NCBI GenBank assembly: GCA_937915475.1 | Contig: CALGIR010000070.1 | Coordinates: 1-15,187 of the forward strand | DNA: 15,187 nucleotides | Direction of reading: 5' to 3' | Origin: an uncultured Bacteroidales bacterium | GTDB lineage: Bacteria > Bacteroidota > Bacteroidia > Bacteroidales > Tenuifilaceae | Shown here: positions 1 through 7,529 of the stretch, piece after piece | Numbering within the stretch: position 1 is the stretch's first letter | Layout of the letters: every line of letters starts with the position of its first letter | Made by a program: the position numbers and the translations under genes | Notes under the pieces: model-generated | What the model was told of the DNA's origin: nothing | Database searches by the model: none | Seen by the model: the letters and a program-made list of their open reading frames with translations, nothing else

Positions 1-1840
1 CATCGGTAACGCCAGGCCTAACAGGATCAGTAATACCAACAAAACCCAACAAGACCATACTATCCAGCGTGTTTTCATCCAATGCAATATCCTTATCATC
101 AGCATCAGCCAACTTATAAGCAAAGGCTATGGTTCGCATTGCCGATTCCTGAAGCCCTAAAATCTTATCATCGTACAGTTCTTTACTTAACGAATCAATA
201 GGCTTAATGCCATCTACGCTTAAAAACTGGGTGCATTTGGCTTTAATAATCTCTGGCGCCCCTTTTAGGAGTATTACTGGCTTTGGAAGTAAATCGATGT
301 TACCGACAGTTGCCATATACTTAGTATCCGATGAAAAAGGAATTTGTGAGGTTACCTTAAAATTTAAGCGGAGCAACTCATAGTCCTCTGCAATATCATT
401 GATCCAAAGCAAAAGTGCTGCATCGGTAGGATTTCCTAAAGGCCTTATGGAATCTCCAGACCTATCGAGAAAGGCCTTGGAATTCACTGCCATTGAAAGA
501 CTTACCAATGTTTTTAGGTTCGCGTTACCTTCCAAGTTGCCTGCAAAAAATATAGAATCCACAACCTGCATCTGGTTTTGTGTTAGCGTGCCCGTTTTAT
601 CGGTACAAATAACCGTAGTTGCCCCCATGGTTTCGGTTGCCTGCATTCTTCTAACCAGGTTGTTTGTGGCTGTCATTTTGCGCATACTATACGCTAAACT
701 AAGGGTAACGCTCATGGCCAACCCTTCTGGAACAGCCACAACAATAAGCGTTATTGCAACTAAAATGAAAAGCAATATTTGCTCTGTAGCTTCTATGCTA
801 AACCATGCTTGAGAGGAAAACAAGTTGATGCCCAACAGTAATCCAACACCATAAAATAGGGCAAATAGTAAAACCGAGATTAACAAAAGTATGGGTACAG
901 TAACCCTTAATTTACCTGAAAGGATTTTAGGAAGGGACAGTGATTTTCCGAAAAGCGCAAAAAGATCGAGCACAATGGGTAACCAAACCCTAATGAGAAT
1001 AACCCCTAACGGAATTAAAATTGAAAAGAGGCAGAACCAATTCTCTGAGCTAAGTACCAACTTTCCGGCAAAATAATCGAAGAGCATAAAGCCCCAAAAA
1101 GCAATAAAGGCAACCGAAAATCCAATCACTCCGATAACCTTACTTAACCGCTCGAGCTGAATTCTCAACGGTGTAGGATCGTTAATCTGTATTGAGGCCT
1201 CTCTTGCCGTCTTCCCTATTTCTGTTGCATTCCCAACTGCAGTAACCATAAAAGTTGCAGTCCCCTCCATTACGGTTGTACCACGGTATAGCATGTTAGC
1301 AGGGTATGTATGCTCCTGCTGAGCATCCTCTATATTCGTATGCTTATATACTTGCAATTCGCCAGTTAGCGCCGATTCGTTTACCCCCAATGAAATGCTG
1401 CTTAGAATTTTGCCATCAGCGGGAATTTCCTCTCCAGTATCGATAATCACATAATCGCCCACAACAATTTCGGAAACTGGCACTGATGTTACTCCACCAT
1501 TTCTTGCAACCTTAACTGGTTGACTATCGCCAACCTTATTCAGGATATCAAACTCGAGACCTGCCCTATACTCATTAAAAAACGCCATTAGCGTGGCTAG
1601 TAGAACGGCAATTATTATGCCTATTCCCTCAATAAAATTGCCATGAAAAAAGCCAACAACAACTGCAATAGCAGCGGCAATTAAAAGAATACGAATGATA
1701 GGATCGTCAAATTTTTCAAACAACAGCCTCCACCACGGATCACGCACCGGAGGGGTAAGAACATTACCCCCATGCTTATGCCTACTTTCCACAACTTGGC
1801 TAGATGTTAAACCCTTTTGAATAAAATCTTTTTGTTCCAT
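1..1840 (-). CDS. Calcium-translocating P-type ATPase, PMCA (P2B) type, N-terminal part only
   Basis: Membrane pump that exports Ca2+ using ATP. I translated it on the minus strand from an ATG at 1840; it stays open for 613 codons and runs off the left edge, so the end of the P domain and the C-terminal helices are missing. Visible parts: N-terminal cation-ATPase region (1-45), first hydrophobic pair (about 47-88), A domain with T159-G160-E161-L162, M3 (about 238-258), a long hydrophobic stretch, M4 with the Ca2+-site PEGLA (371-375), the phosphorylation motif DKTGT with aspartate 414, then the N domain with KGAPE. The AVPEGL...LSLAYSM pattern is typical of P2B pumps. Two oddities are that the usual TGES is TGEL and that the segment between M3 and M4 is longer and more hydrophobic than in animal PMCA. 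It is divergent from the gene at 2072. The family call is secure; Ca2+ specificity is inferred from it. Confidence 0.93.
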   Translation of the reverse strand, partial: MEQKDFIQKGLTSSQVVESRHKHGGNVLTPPVRDPWWRLLFEKFDDPIIRILLIAAAIAVVVGFFHGNFIEGIGIIIAVLLATLMAFFNEYRAGLEFDILNKVGDSQPVKVARNGGVTSVPVSEIVVGDYVIIDTGEEIPADGKILSSISLGVNESALTGELQVYKHTNIEDAQQEHTYPANMLYRGTTVMEGTATFMVTAVGNATEIGKTAREASIQINDPTPLRIQLERLSKVIGVIGFSVAFIAFWGFMLFDYFAGKLVLSSENWFCLFSILIPLGVILIRVWLPIVLDLFALFGKSLSLPKILSGKLRVTVPILLLISVLLFALFYGVGLLLGINLFSSQAWFSIEATEQILLFILVAITLIVVAVPEGLAMSVTLSLAYSMRKMTATNNLVRRMQATETMGATTVICTDKTGTLTQNQMQVVDSIFFAGNLEGNANLKTLVSLSMAVNSKAFLDRSGDSIRPLGNPTDAALLLWINDIAEDYELLRLNFKVTSQIPFSSDTKYMATVGNIDLLPKPVILLKGAPEIIKAKCTQFLSVDGIKPIDSLSKELYDDKILGLQESAMRTIAFAYKLADADDKDIALDENTLDSMVLLGFVGITDPVRPGVTD

Positions 1841-2071
1841 TTTTGCCGATTATTATAGTGCAAGTTTAAGGGTAATTTGATTATGATTTGCTGGTAAACA
1901 ACTTATTTTTATGCCAATTTAATATATAAGCTTATATTTGGGATTATCTGAATTAAGCTAGAATATAAATAATAATCCACAATACTGGTTGATGATTTCC
2001 GAAAATAGTTTGATTAACAAAAGGGACATTAACAGCAAAAGGATTATTTTTACACAATAAAATTAGGTGCA

Positions 2072-2866
2072 ATGTTATATGGTGTTGTTTTCCAGAGTGT
2101 AGTTCCCGTAAGAAAAGAACCATTTGAACGTAGCGAAATGGTTACCCAAGTGCTATTTGGCGAAACTTTTATGATTATTGAGGAGCATAAAGACTGGCTA
2201 AGGGTAGTGCTTACGTACGATTCCTATGAGGGTTGGGTTGATAGAAAAAGTTCTATAGTTCTTGATCAAGAACAGTTCAATCTCCTTTCTCTCAAAGGCA
2301 TATCAATGGTTTCATCTAGGTTATTCAGCGCAAAAGCTCAGGAATGTGACTACCCAATAAGGTTATGCCCCGGTTCAACCATATATAACTACGACAAAAC
2401 AACGGGTACTTTTAATATGGTAGGTAGGCACTACAAAACCTTTAATGTTCCATTCGACAATCCTTATAGTAGTAATTATGAAAGTATTAAGGAACTGTCA
2501 AAATCTTTCATAAATGCCCCATACCTTTGGGGAGGTCGCACACCATACGGGGTTGACTGCTCTGGATTAGTGCAAATAATCTACAAGATGATTGGTTTTG
2601 TAATTCCTAGAGACGCCAATCAGCAAGTTTTGCTTGGTCAAACGGTTGAGTTTTTAAACCAATACAAGATAGGCGATTTAGCCTTTTTTGACGATGAGGA
2701 AGGGGACATTGTCCACGTTGGGATAGTTCTGGACAACAATAGCATTGTCCATAGTTCCGGATTTGTTAGGATTGATAAACTTGATCAGCAAGGTATTTTT
2801 TCAACCACAAGCAAACGGTACTCCCATAAACTTAGAGTGGTAAAACGACTGATTACCAACGATTAA
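2072..2866 (+). CDS. SH3-like domain plus NlpC/P60 cysteine peptidase (C40 family)
   Basis: Peptidoglycan-peptide hydrolase of 264 residues. An SH3b-like domain occupies about 1-65 (including the pattern D-W-L-R-V and EGWVD), a second SH3-like region about 75-130, and the NlpC/P60 domain about 135-262. The catalytic cysteine is C163 in DCSGLVQ, the catalytic histidine H215 in HVGIV, and the third polar residue H227 in VHSSG; YLWGGRTPYG (151-160) is the usual motif before the cysteine. There is no signal peptide, since the SH3 fold begins almost at residue 1. This suggests a cytoplasmic enzyme cutting imported muropeptides, like YkfC-type gamma-D-glutamyl-L-diamino acid endopeptidases, rather than a secreted hydrolase; that role is inference. 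AGGTG lies just before the ATG. It is first in a same-strand group with the genes at 2887 and 2997. Confidence 0.9.
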   Translation: MLYGVVFQSVVPVRKEPFERSEMVTQVLFGETFMIIEEHKDWLRVVLTYDSYEGWVDRKSSIVLDQEQFNLLSLKGISMVSSRLFSAKAQECDYPIRLCPGSTIYNYDKTTGTFNMVGRHYKTFNVPFDNPYSSNYESIKELSKSFINAPYLWGGRTPYGVDCSGLVQIIYKMIGFVIPRDANQQVLLGQTVEFLNQYKIGDLAFFDDEEGDIVHVGIVLDNNSIVHSSGFVRIDKLDQQGIFSTTSKRYSHKLRVVKRLITND

Positions 2867-2886
2867 AACCAATTATACCAACACTA

Positions 2887-2976
2887 ATGATTAAACATCA
2901 AATAGTCATTTTACTTGTCGTAATTGCCTTTGCAATTTGGGTGGTCTATAAGCTTGGAGGAAAGAAAAAAGAGTAA
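2887..2976 (+). CDS. Small single-pass membrane peptide, 29 residues
   Basis: Short frame ATG to TAA encoding 29 residues: a short polar start (MIKHQ), a continuous hydrophobic segment at about residues 6-21 (including VILLVVIAFAIWVV) and a lysine-rich tail ending in GGKKKE. This is the layout of a single transmembrane helix with a positively charged cytoplasmic C-terminus. It lies 20 bases after the peptidase gene and 20 bases before the Nudix gene on the same strand, which fits a translated gene inside a short operon. I do not recognise a family. It has no cysteines, so it is not the Cys-rich FeoB-associated type. It could be a chance frame, but hydrophobic continuity plus the tight spacing favours a real small gene. 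Confidence 0.5.
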   Translation: MIKHQIVILLVVIAFAIWVVYKLGGKKKE

Positions 2977-2996
2977 CCAAAACAACCAAAAGCTAA

Positions 2997-3431
2997 ATGC
3001 AATATTCATACAACTACCCTCGAATGCTTGTTACAGTGGACTCACTTGTCTTTCACAAAGGGGCAGGCAATTCCTACAAAATATTATTAATAAAACGGGG
3101 TAATCCACCTTTCGAAGGACAATATGCCCTGCCTGGTGGCTTTCCGGAAATGGACGAGCTTTTAACCGATGCTGCAAAACGTGAACTAATGGAAGAAACT
3201 GGATTGACTGGGATTAATCTAGAATCTCTTTCAACCTTTGATGCTGTTAACAGGGATCCACGAGGGAGAAACATTTCTGTAGCGTTCTACGGTTTTGCTG
3301 TTCATAGCAAAGTGACTGCAGGCGACGATGCTTCCGAAGCTCAATGGTTTCCATTAAATAGCCTTCCACCTTTAGCATTCGACCATAAGCAAATAATCGG
3401 TTATGCCGTTGAAATGTTAGGCCTTAAGTAG
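2997..3431 (+). CDS. Nudix hydrolase
   Basis: A 144-residue hydrolase that splits nucleoside diphosphates linked to another group, using Mg2+ or Mn2+. The Nudix box is complete: G48, then E54, R62-E63-L64, E66-E67 and G69-L70, matching G-x5-E-x7-REU-x-EE-x-GU. The N-terminal strand carrying RMLVTVDSLVF and the KRGNPPFEGQYALPGGF region resemble the ADP-ribose pyrophosphatase/NrtR-like Nudix group in Bacteroidota, but there is no C-terminal winged helix, so it is an enzyme rather than an NrtR regulator. The substrate cannot be read from the sequence. Its stop is only three bases from the stop codon of the converging cysN-tail copy at 3434. Confidence 0.92.
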   Translation: MQYSYNYPRMLVTVDSLVFHKGAGNSYKILLIKRGNPPFEGQYALPGGFPEMDELLTDAAKRELMEETGLTGINLESLSTFDAVNRDPRGRNISVAFYGFAVHSKVTAGDDASEAQWFPLNSLPPLAFDHKQIIGYAVEMLGLK

Positions 3432-3433
3432 TC

Positions 3434-3690
3434 CTAAATAATCATTCCTGCCCCAACGGTAATATTGGTTGCCTCGTCAATAATAATTAAGGCTTCCGGT
3501 TACCCTGTTCTGCCGATAGGAATCGTAAAATAGAGGTATTGTGGTTCTTAGGGTAACACAAGCAATGTCGTTGAGACCAATCCTTCTGTCGTCATAATCC
3601 TTATAAAAGGTATCAATAATCACCTTATACTTAATATCATTTATCATGTGGCAAACGTCGCTTGAGGTATGCTTAATCGCATACTTTGGT
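3434..3690 (-). pseudogene. Duplicated, frameshifted 3' end of cysN (copy A)
   Basis: On the minus strand this stretch encodes the last ~80 residues of CysN, beginning KYAIKHTSSDV and reaching RQNRVTGSL. One extra T in the run near 3482-3486, relative to the copy at 5201-5454, then shifts the frame to the premature ending NYY-stop (stop at 3477). Past the shift, the original frame still spells IIIDEATN..VGAGMII to a TAG at 3434-3436. By-eye comparison with the 5201 copy gives about 24 substitutions and one indel over about 245 bases, near 90% identity. Upstream of CCAAAGTATG the sequence no longer looks like CysN, there is an in-frame stop at 3720-3722, and there is no GTPase part. It is therefore a fragment. 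Either the original gene end was displaced when the DNA between the copies arrived, or this is a strain-mixture or assembly product. Confidence 0.8.
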
Positions 3691-3812
3691 GCAAAATTCA
3701 GCAAAAATAGGCGTAAAGACTATTTATTAATAACCTTAATTTACAGCAAAGCCCAGCGCATTCAACTATGTGCGAGGGCAATAAGATTTGTAATTAATGT
3801 GTGTTTGAGCGT

Positions 3813-4076
3813 TTATTTAATCGTTAATAAAAACCGAAAAACGATGATGCACAATGCACCCAGCATGAGCATAAATATTACATTCCCAGTATTTAGAGAA
3901 AATAAGGGTTCTATATTGCCCCTTGCCACAAGGAGCCCTAGAATACAAACTATAGCATAATTTACAAGAATTGTGCTAAAACGGATTAACCTTTAGATGT
4001 TTGGCAATTTTAAAAGTAACCAGAACAGCAGCAGAAAAAAAGATGCAAAGTAGAAGGGCACTATTTTTTTAAGAGA
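3813..4076 (-). pseudogene. Possible decayed small membrane protein
   Basis: The 415 bases between the cysN-tail copy and the nucleoside hydrolase hold no intact gene, but one minus-strand frame stays strongly hydrophobic from about 4076 to a TAA at 3813-3815, broken by a single in-frame TAA near 3987-3989. The first part reads KKIVPFYFASFFLLLF and ends LKLPNI; the second contains NYAIVCILGLLVARGN and FMLMLGALCIIVF before ending LLTIK. Together they would give about 88 residues with three likely transmembrane helices. No good ATG is present (GTG at 4061 is the best start). AT-rich DNA can produce such frames by chance, so this is only a candidate remnant, downstream of and colinear with the nucleoside hydrolase gene. 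Confidence 0.27.
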
Positions 4077-4105
4077 CTATCGATTAGCAGGAAAGTATTT
4101 TAGAG

Positions 4106-5098
4106 TTAAAATTCACCTAGCATCATAGACTCTATCTGTGCTGCTATATCATCTTTATTCATTTTCAGTTTGAGATAAGAGTGATTGGAATTCATTCCAT
4201 CAACCCAAATGTTCCCGCCAGTTTCATCGGGTAAACAAATACCGTCCTCAACTCTATCCCAAAAAACTCCTATCCCTTTTCTTACAGCATAAAGAACCGC
4301 GGTTTGGTCGAAAGTTGAGCTATTCAGTATTTTCCCTTTGTAAAACTCTTTTACCCACGGTGCGTTTTCGCTAAAATGCTTGAAGCCAATATAAAGCGGA
4401 GTTTTGGGGTTTATGCTATTAAAAACCTCACCCGTTTTTATGGCCGAACCTAGTTCAAACCCTATAAAAGTAATAGGAGTACTAATGTTTTGAATAACAA
4501 ACTTAGTAACCCCAGGCATTCCGCCATCAAAGTTCCATTCATTTTCTCCTTCAGGAAAGTGCCCTCCCATTATTACGAACTCTTTTATCTTCTGATTAAT
4601 AAGCTCTTTACCGCTTAATTCCGAAATTGTATCGCCCTGAGATTTAATTAGATTTTCGATGTTTTTAAGAGGTCCAATAGTAATAAGGGTTATGCTTTTA
4701 TCATGACATTTACTGAGTATCTCTCGGTAAAGTACTGTGGCATTGGCAACACTTGCATAATCAAGTTTATGGTAAAAGTTATCGGCAATTAGTTTAGTAT
4801 AATTCCAGCTTTCATAGTAGGTAACGCCACTTCGAGTGCCAATCGGTATATTTGGGTGATTGTAAAAATGGTTTATTGCGTCAATGGCCGAAACGGCATA
4901 TTTCTCTGTAGACCAACACATTATTGCTAACAACTCACATTCTCCCCTGTCAGCAAAGTTGTGCAGCATAGCCAATGCTCCCAAGTCATCTGCATCGCCA
5001 CCAATATCTGTATCGATAATGATTTTAACCTGAGAAAACACATTAACTGAAAAAAGAAAAGTTAAAGTATAGAGTAATAAAAGTTTTAGTTTTCTCAT
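4106..5098 (-). CDS. Secreted inosine-uridine-type nucleoside hydrolase
   Basis: A 330-residue protein expected to cleave the N-glycosidic bond of nucleosides or a related substrate. Residues 1-23 form a signal peptide (basic start MRKLK, hydrophobic core, likely cut after NVFSQ), so it probably acts in the periplasm. The family's metal-binding start follows at once: DTDIGGDADD (29-38), a variant of DTDxGxDD. Later matches include TIGPLKNIENL, the MGG turn, the NEWNFDGG segment and FDQTAVLYAV near the C-terminus, where family members have the second metal/nucleobase-site elements. Specificity cannot be assigned. It lies between the two copies of the cysN 3' end, about 100 bases downstream of cysN on the same strand, and looks like an accessory insertion rather than part of sulfate metabolism. 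Confidence 0.85.
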   Translation of the reverse strand: MRKLKLLLLYTLTFLFSVNVFSQVKIIIDTDIGGDADDLGALAMLHNFADRGECELLAIMCWSTEKYAVSAIDAINHFYNHPNIPIGTRSGVTYYESWNYTKLIADNFYHKLDYASVANATVLYREILSKCHDKSITLITIGPLKNIENLIKSQGDTISELSGKELINQKIKEFVIMGGHFPEGENEWNFDGGMPGVTKFVIQNISTPITFIGFELGSAIKTGEVFNSINPKTPLYIGFKHFSENAPWVKEFYKGKILNSSTFDQTAVLYAVRKGIGVFWDRVEDGICLPDETGGNIWVDGMNSNHSYLKLKMNKDDIAAQIESMMLGEF

Positions 5099-5122
5099 CT
5101 AAAGTAGAGTATGTATTATGAA

Positions 5123-5152
5123 ATGGGGATCAACTTTTTATTAGTTTCCCAT
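5123..5152 (-). other. Imperfect hairpin between cysN and the nucleoside hydrolase gene
   Basis: ATGGG and AACT on one side pair with AGTT and CCCAT on the other, with a small asymmetric bulge (GATC opposite one base) and a TTTTATT loop on the plus strand. There is no T run after it on the minus strand, so it is a weak candidate terminator for cysN or a leader structure for the downstream gene. Confidence 0.22.
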
Positions 5153-5200
5153 TCTATAAGAAATAGCCCAAGCACCTAAAACTAAAATACTTACCAAAAA

Positions 5201-6478
5201 CTACAAAATCATACCAGCCCCAACGGTAATATTGGTTGCCTCGTCAATAATAATAAGGCTTCCGGTTACCCTGTTCTGCCGATAGGAATCGTAAAATAGA
5301 GGTTTTGTAGTTCTTATGGTAATGCAAGCAATATCGTTGAGACCAATCCCCTTGTCGTCGTAATTTTTATCCAAGGTATCGATATTCACCTTATACTTAA
5401 CATCCTTTATCATGCAGCGAACGTCGCTTGAGGTATGCTTAATTGCATACTTTGCTGGAGTTCAGACGTGTGCTCTTCCGATCTAGCATACCATCACATC
5501 AATATCCTGCCCAGCTTCGATCCCATTCTCCACCGGAACAATCATGCAACCGCGGCTAACATCCAAATCGTCTGATAGCGTAATGGTAACCGATTGCGGA
5601 GTGCTTGCGCTTTCGAGTTCCTCCTTAAAAAGTCTGATAGACTCAATTGTTGAGGTAAACCCAGAGGGCAACACCTTTACCTTATCTCCTATCTTAAAGG
5701 TTCCACTTGCCATCCTTCCTGCATAACCACGGAAATCATGGAACTCATTGCTTTGGGGACGAACAACATATTGCACTGGGAAACGAGCATCAACCAGATT
5801 GTAGTCGTTGCTGATGTATAAATTCTCGAGAAGATACATTAGGGTTGGCCCATCGTACCAAGGTGTTTTAGTTGACCTGCCAACCACATTATCGCCATGT
5901 AATGCGCTAATGGGAATAAACCTAACATCCTTAAGGTTTAAGTTTGATGAGAATGTCATAAACCTCTTTTGGATACCGGCAAAAACCTCCTCGCTAAAAT
6001 CGACTAAATCCATTTTGTTCACGCAAACAATAACGTGAGGGATGCAAAGCAACGATGCTATATACGCATGCCTAACGGTTTGCTCAATCACTCCATGCCT
6101 TGCATCGACAAGAATAACCGCAGCATTTGCGGTTGAAGCACCAGTAACCATATTCCGCGTATACTGAATATGGCCAGGAGTATCAGCAATTATGAATTTA
6201 CGCTTTGGCGTATGAAAATATCTATAGGCAACATCAATGGTAATGCCCTGCTCACGCTCCGCCCTAAGGCCATCGGTTAAAAGGGCAAGGTTAGTGTGCT
6301 CATCACCTTTTTTTACAGATGCTCTTTCAACCTCCTCAAGCTGATCCTGAAAAATGGCCTTTGAGTCGAACAGTAACCTGCCGATAAGTGTGCTTTTACC
6401 ATCGTCAACGCTTCCGGCAGTTGTAAACCGGAGTAATTCCATGTTAAGATATGCTGAATCGCTAAACGTATTATCCAT
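5201..6478 (-). CDS. cysN: Sulfate adenylyltransferase subunit 1 (CysN GTPase), broken only by adapter sequence
   Basis: GTPase subunit of ATP sulfurylase; with CysD it makes adenosine 5'-phosphosulfate from sulfate and ATP. The P-loop is GSVDDGKST (22-30), the switch motif DTPGH (99-103) and the specificity motif NKMD (154-157), followed by the EF-Tu-like beta-barrel domains. As written, the frame stops after residue 331 (VMVC) at a TAG. That stop and a following TGA lie in 30 bases identical to an Illumina adapter (5455-5484). The CysN sequence resumes in the same frame at K343 (KYAIKHTSSDVRC) and runs to GMIL-stop at 5201, giving 425 codons, a normal family length. The region between VMVC and KYA is 33 bases, 11 codons, so the adapter appears to replace native sequence of similar length. 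I treat the gene as intact in the organism and damaged in the assembly. It follows cysD by 40 bases. Confidence 0.9.
5455..5484 (-). other. Illumina TruSeq adapter sequence left in the assembly
   Basis: Read on the minus strand, these 30 bases start AGATCGGAAGAGCACACG and end GAACTCCAG, the well-known TruSeq adapter seen when read 1 runs past its insert; on the plus strand they end GCTCTTCCGATCT. A perfect 30-base match cannot be chance and no bacterial gene carries it. The direction implies a read travelling in the cysN sense ran into adapter at 5484 and the adapter was then joined to the cysN tail starting at CAAAG (5454). It supplies two stop codons to cysN. Confidence 0.97.
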
Positions 6479-6518
6479 AACAAACTTGATTTTCCTGATT
6501 TAAATGCATCCAAATTGG

Positions 6519-7424
6519 CTAGAAGTAGCCTTCAACTTTTCTATCTTCCATGGCAGCCTCACTCCTCTTATCGTCAGACCTGCTACCCCTTTCGGTGGTT
6601 CTAATGGCTGCAACCTCTCTAATGATATCGGTTAGCGAGTTAGCCTTAGACTCAACTGCACCCGTACATGTTGCATCGCCAATGGTTCTGAAGCGAACTA
6701 TCTTTTTTTCCACCTTTTCGGTATCGCGAATTGGCATAAATGGAGTTTTGGCATAAAGAACGCCATCGCGAAGAAAAACTTCACGTTCGTGCGAAAAGTA
6801 TAGTGAGGGAATGGCAATCTCCTCTAACAAGATATATTGCCAAACGTCCATCTCTGTCCAATTGCTAATGGGAAAAACACGAAAATGTTCGCCCATTCCC
6901 ATGCGACCATTAAAAATATTCCAAAGCTCGGGTCGTTGATTCTTGGGGTCCCATTGCCCAAACTCATCGCGATGCGAAAAGAAACGCTCCTTTGCGCGGG
7001 CTTTTTCCTCATCGCGCCTACCACCTCCCATGGCACAGTTAAACTTATGCTTCTCAATTGCATCGAGCAGGGTAACCGTTTGGAGCCTATTCCGGCTTGC
7101 GTTATAGCCAGTTTCTTCTACCACTTTTCCTTCATCAATCGATTCTTGAACCGATGCAACAATAATGGGCACACCCGTTTCCTTGGCAAGCAAGTCGCGA
7201 AATTCTATGGTTTCAGAAAAATTATGACCAGTATCGATATGCATTAACGGAAAGGGTACCCTTGCAGGGTAAAATGCTTTTCGAGCAAGGTGGAACATCA
7301 CTATCGAATCTTTTCCGCCGCTGAATAGCATTACAGGTTCCTCGAATTGAGCTGCAACCTCACGAATAACATAAATAGACTCCGACTCAAGCTCGCGTAA
7401 ATGGTTTATGGTAAACTGCTTCAT
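6519..7424 (-). CDS. cysD: Sulfate adenylyltransferase subunit 2 (CysD)
   Basis: Catalytic subunit of the heterodimeric ATP sulfurylase, forming APS from sulfate and ATP with CysN. The protein is 301 residues, normal for the family. The PP-loop ATP pyrophosphatase motif SGGKDS is at 35-40; HIDTGHNF, the GGGRRDEEKARAKER segment, FNGR and the PISNWTEMDVWQYI stretch are characteristic of CysD rather than of PAPS reductase, which shares the fold. The C-terminus with RSDDKR..A.E..K.EGYF is also the CysD signature. Position between cysC and cysN on one strand confirms the role in sulfate activation. The 110-base gap after cysC is the largest inside the gene run and may carry its own promoter. Confidence 0.97.
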   Translation of the reverse strand: MKQFTINHLRELESESIYVIREVAAQFEEPVMLFSGGKDSIVMFHLARKAFYPARVPFPLMHIDTGHNFSETIEFRDLLAKETGVPIIVASVQESIDEGKVVEETGYNASRNRLQTVTLLDAIEKHKFNCAMGGGRRDEEKARAKERFFSHRDEFGQWDPKNQRPELWNIFNGRMGMGEHFRVFPISNWTEMDVWQYILLEEIAIPSLYFSHEREVFLRDGVLYAKTPFMPIRDTEKVEKKIVRFRTIGDATCTGAVESKANSLTDIIREVAAIRTTERGSRSDDKRSEAAMEDRKVEGYF

Positions 7425-7529
7425 ACTTATTTAAATTTAAAAACACATAAGGTAATGTTCTATATAAACTACCGAATGTGCCTGAGTAATTCTTTTAAGA
7501 ACAATGAGCCTCATTTCTTTAATGACGAA

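Noticed and set aside
399..1076. Plus-strand frames of 137 and 61 codons at the left side
   Set aside because: Both are antisense to the P-type ATPase, whose motifs (DKTGT, PEGLA) lie in the same bases.
2006..2012. TAGTTTG before the NlpC/P60 gene as a promoter
   Set aside because: It lacks one base of TAnnTTTG, and the nearest TTG is only 14 bases away. A full TATATTTG match at 1933-1940 also has no -33 partner and would give a very long leader, so I call neither.
3646..3960. Plus-strand 104-codon open frame across the cysN-tail copy and the following spacer
   Set aside because: It runs antisense through the recognisable cysN tail and then through spacer, with no coherent domain or membrane pattern.
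5201..5413. Independent 70-residue gene starting at an ATG at 5413
   Set aside because: It is the C-terminus of CysN in the same frame as the main gene; the ATG is internal methionine 356.
6837..7247. Plus-strand 136-codon frame
   Set aside because: Complement of the conserved cysD coding region; a shadow of that gene.
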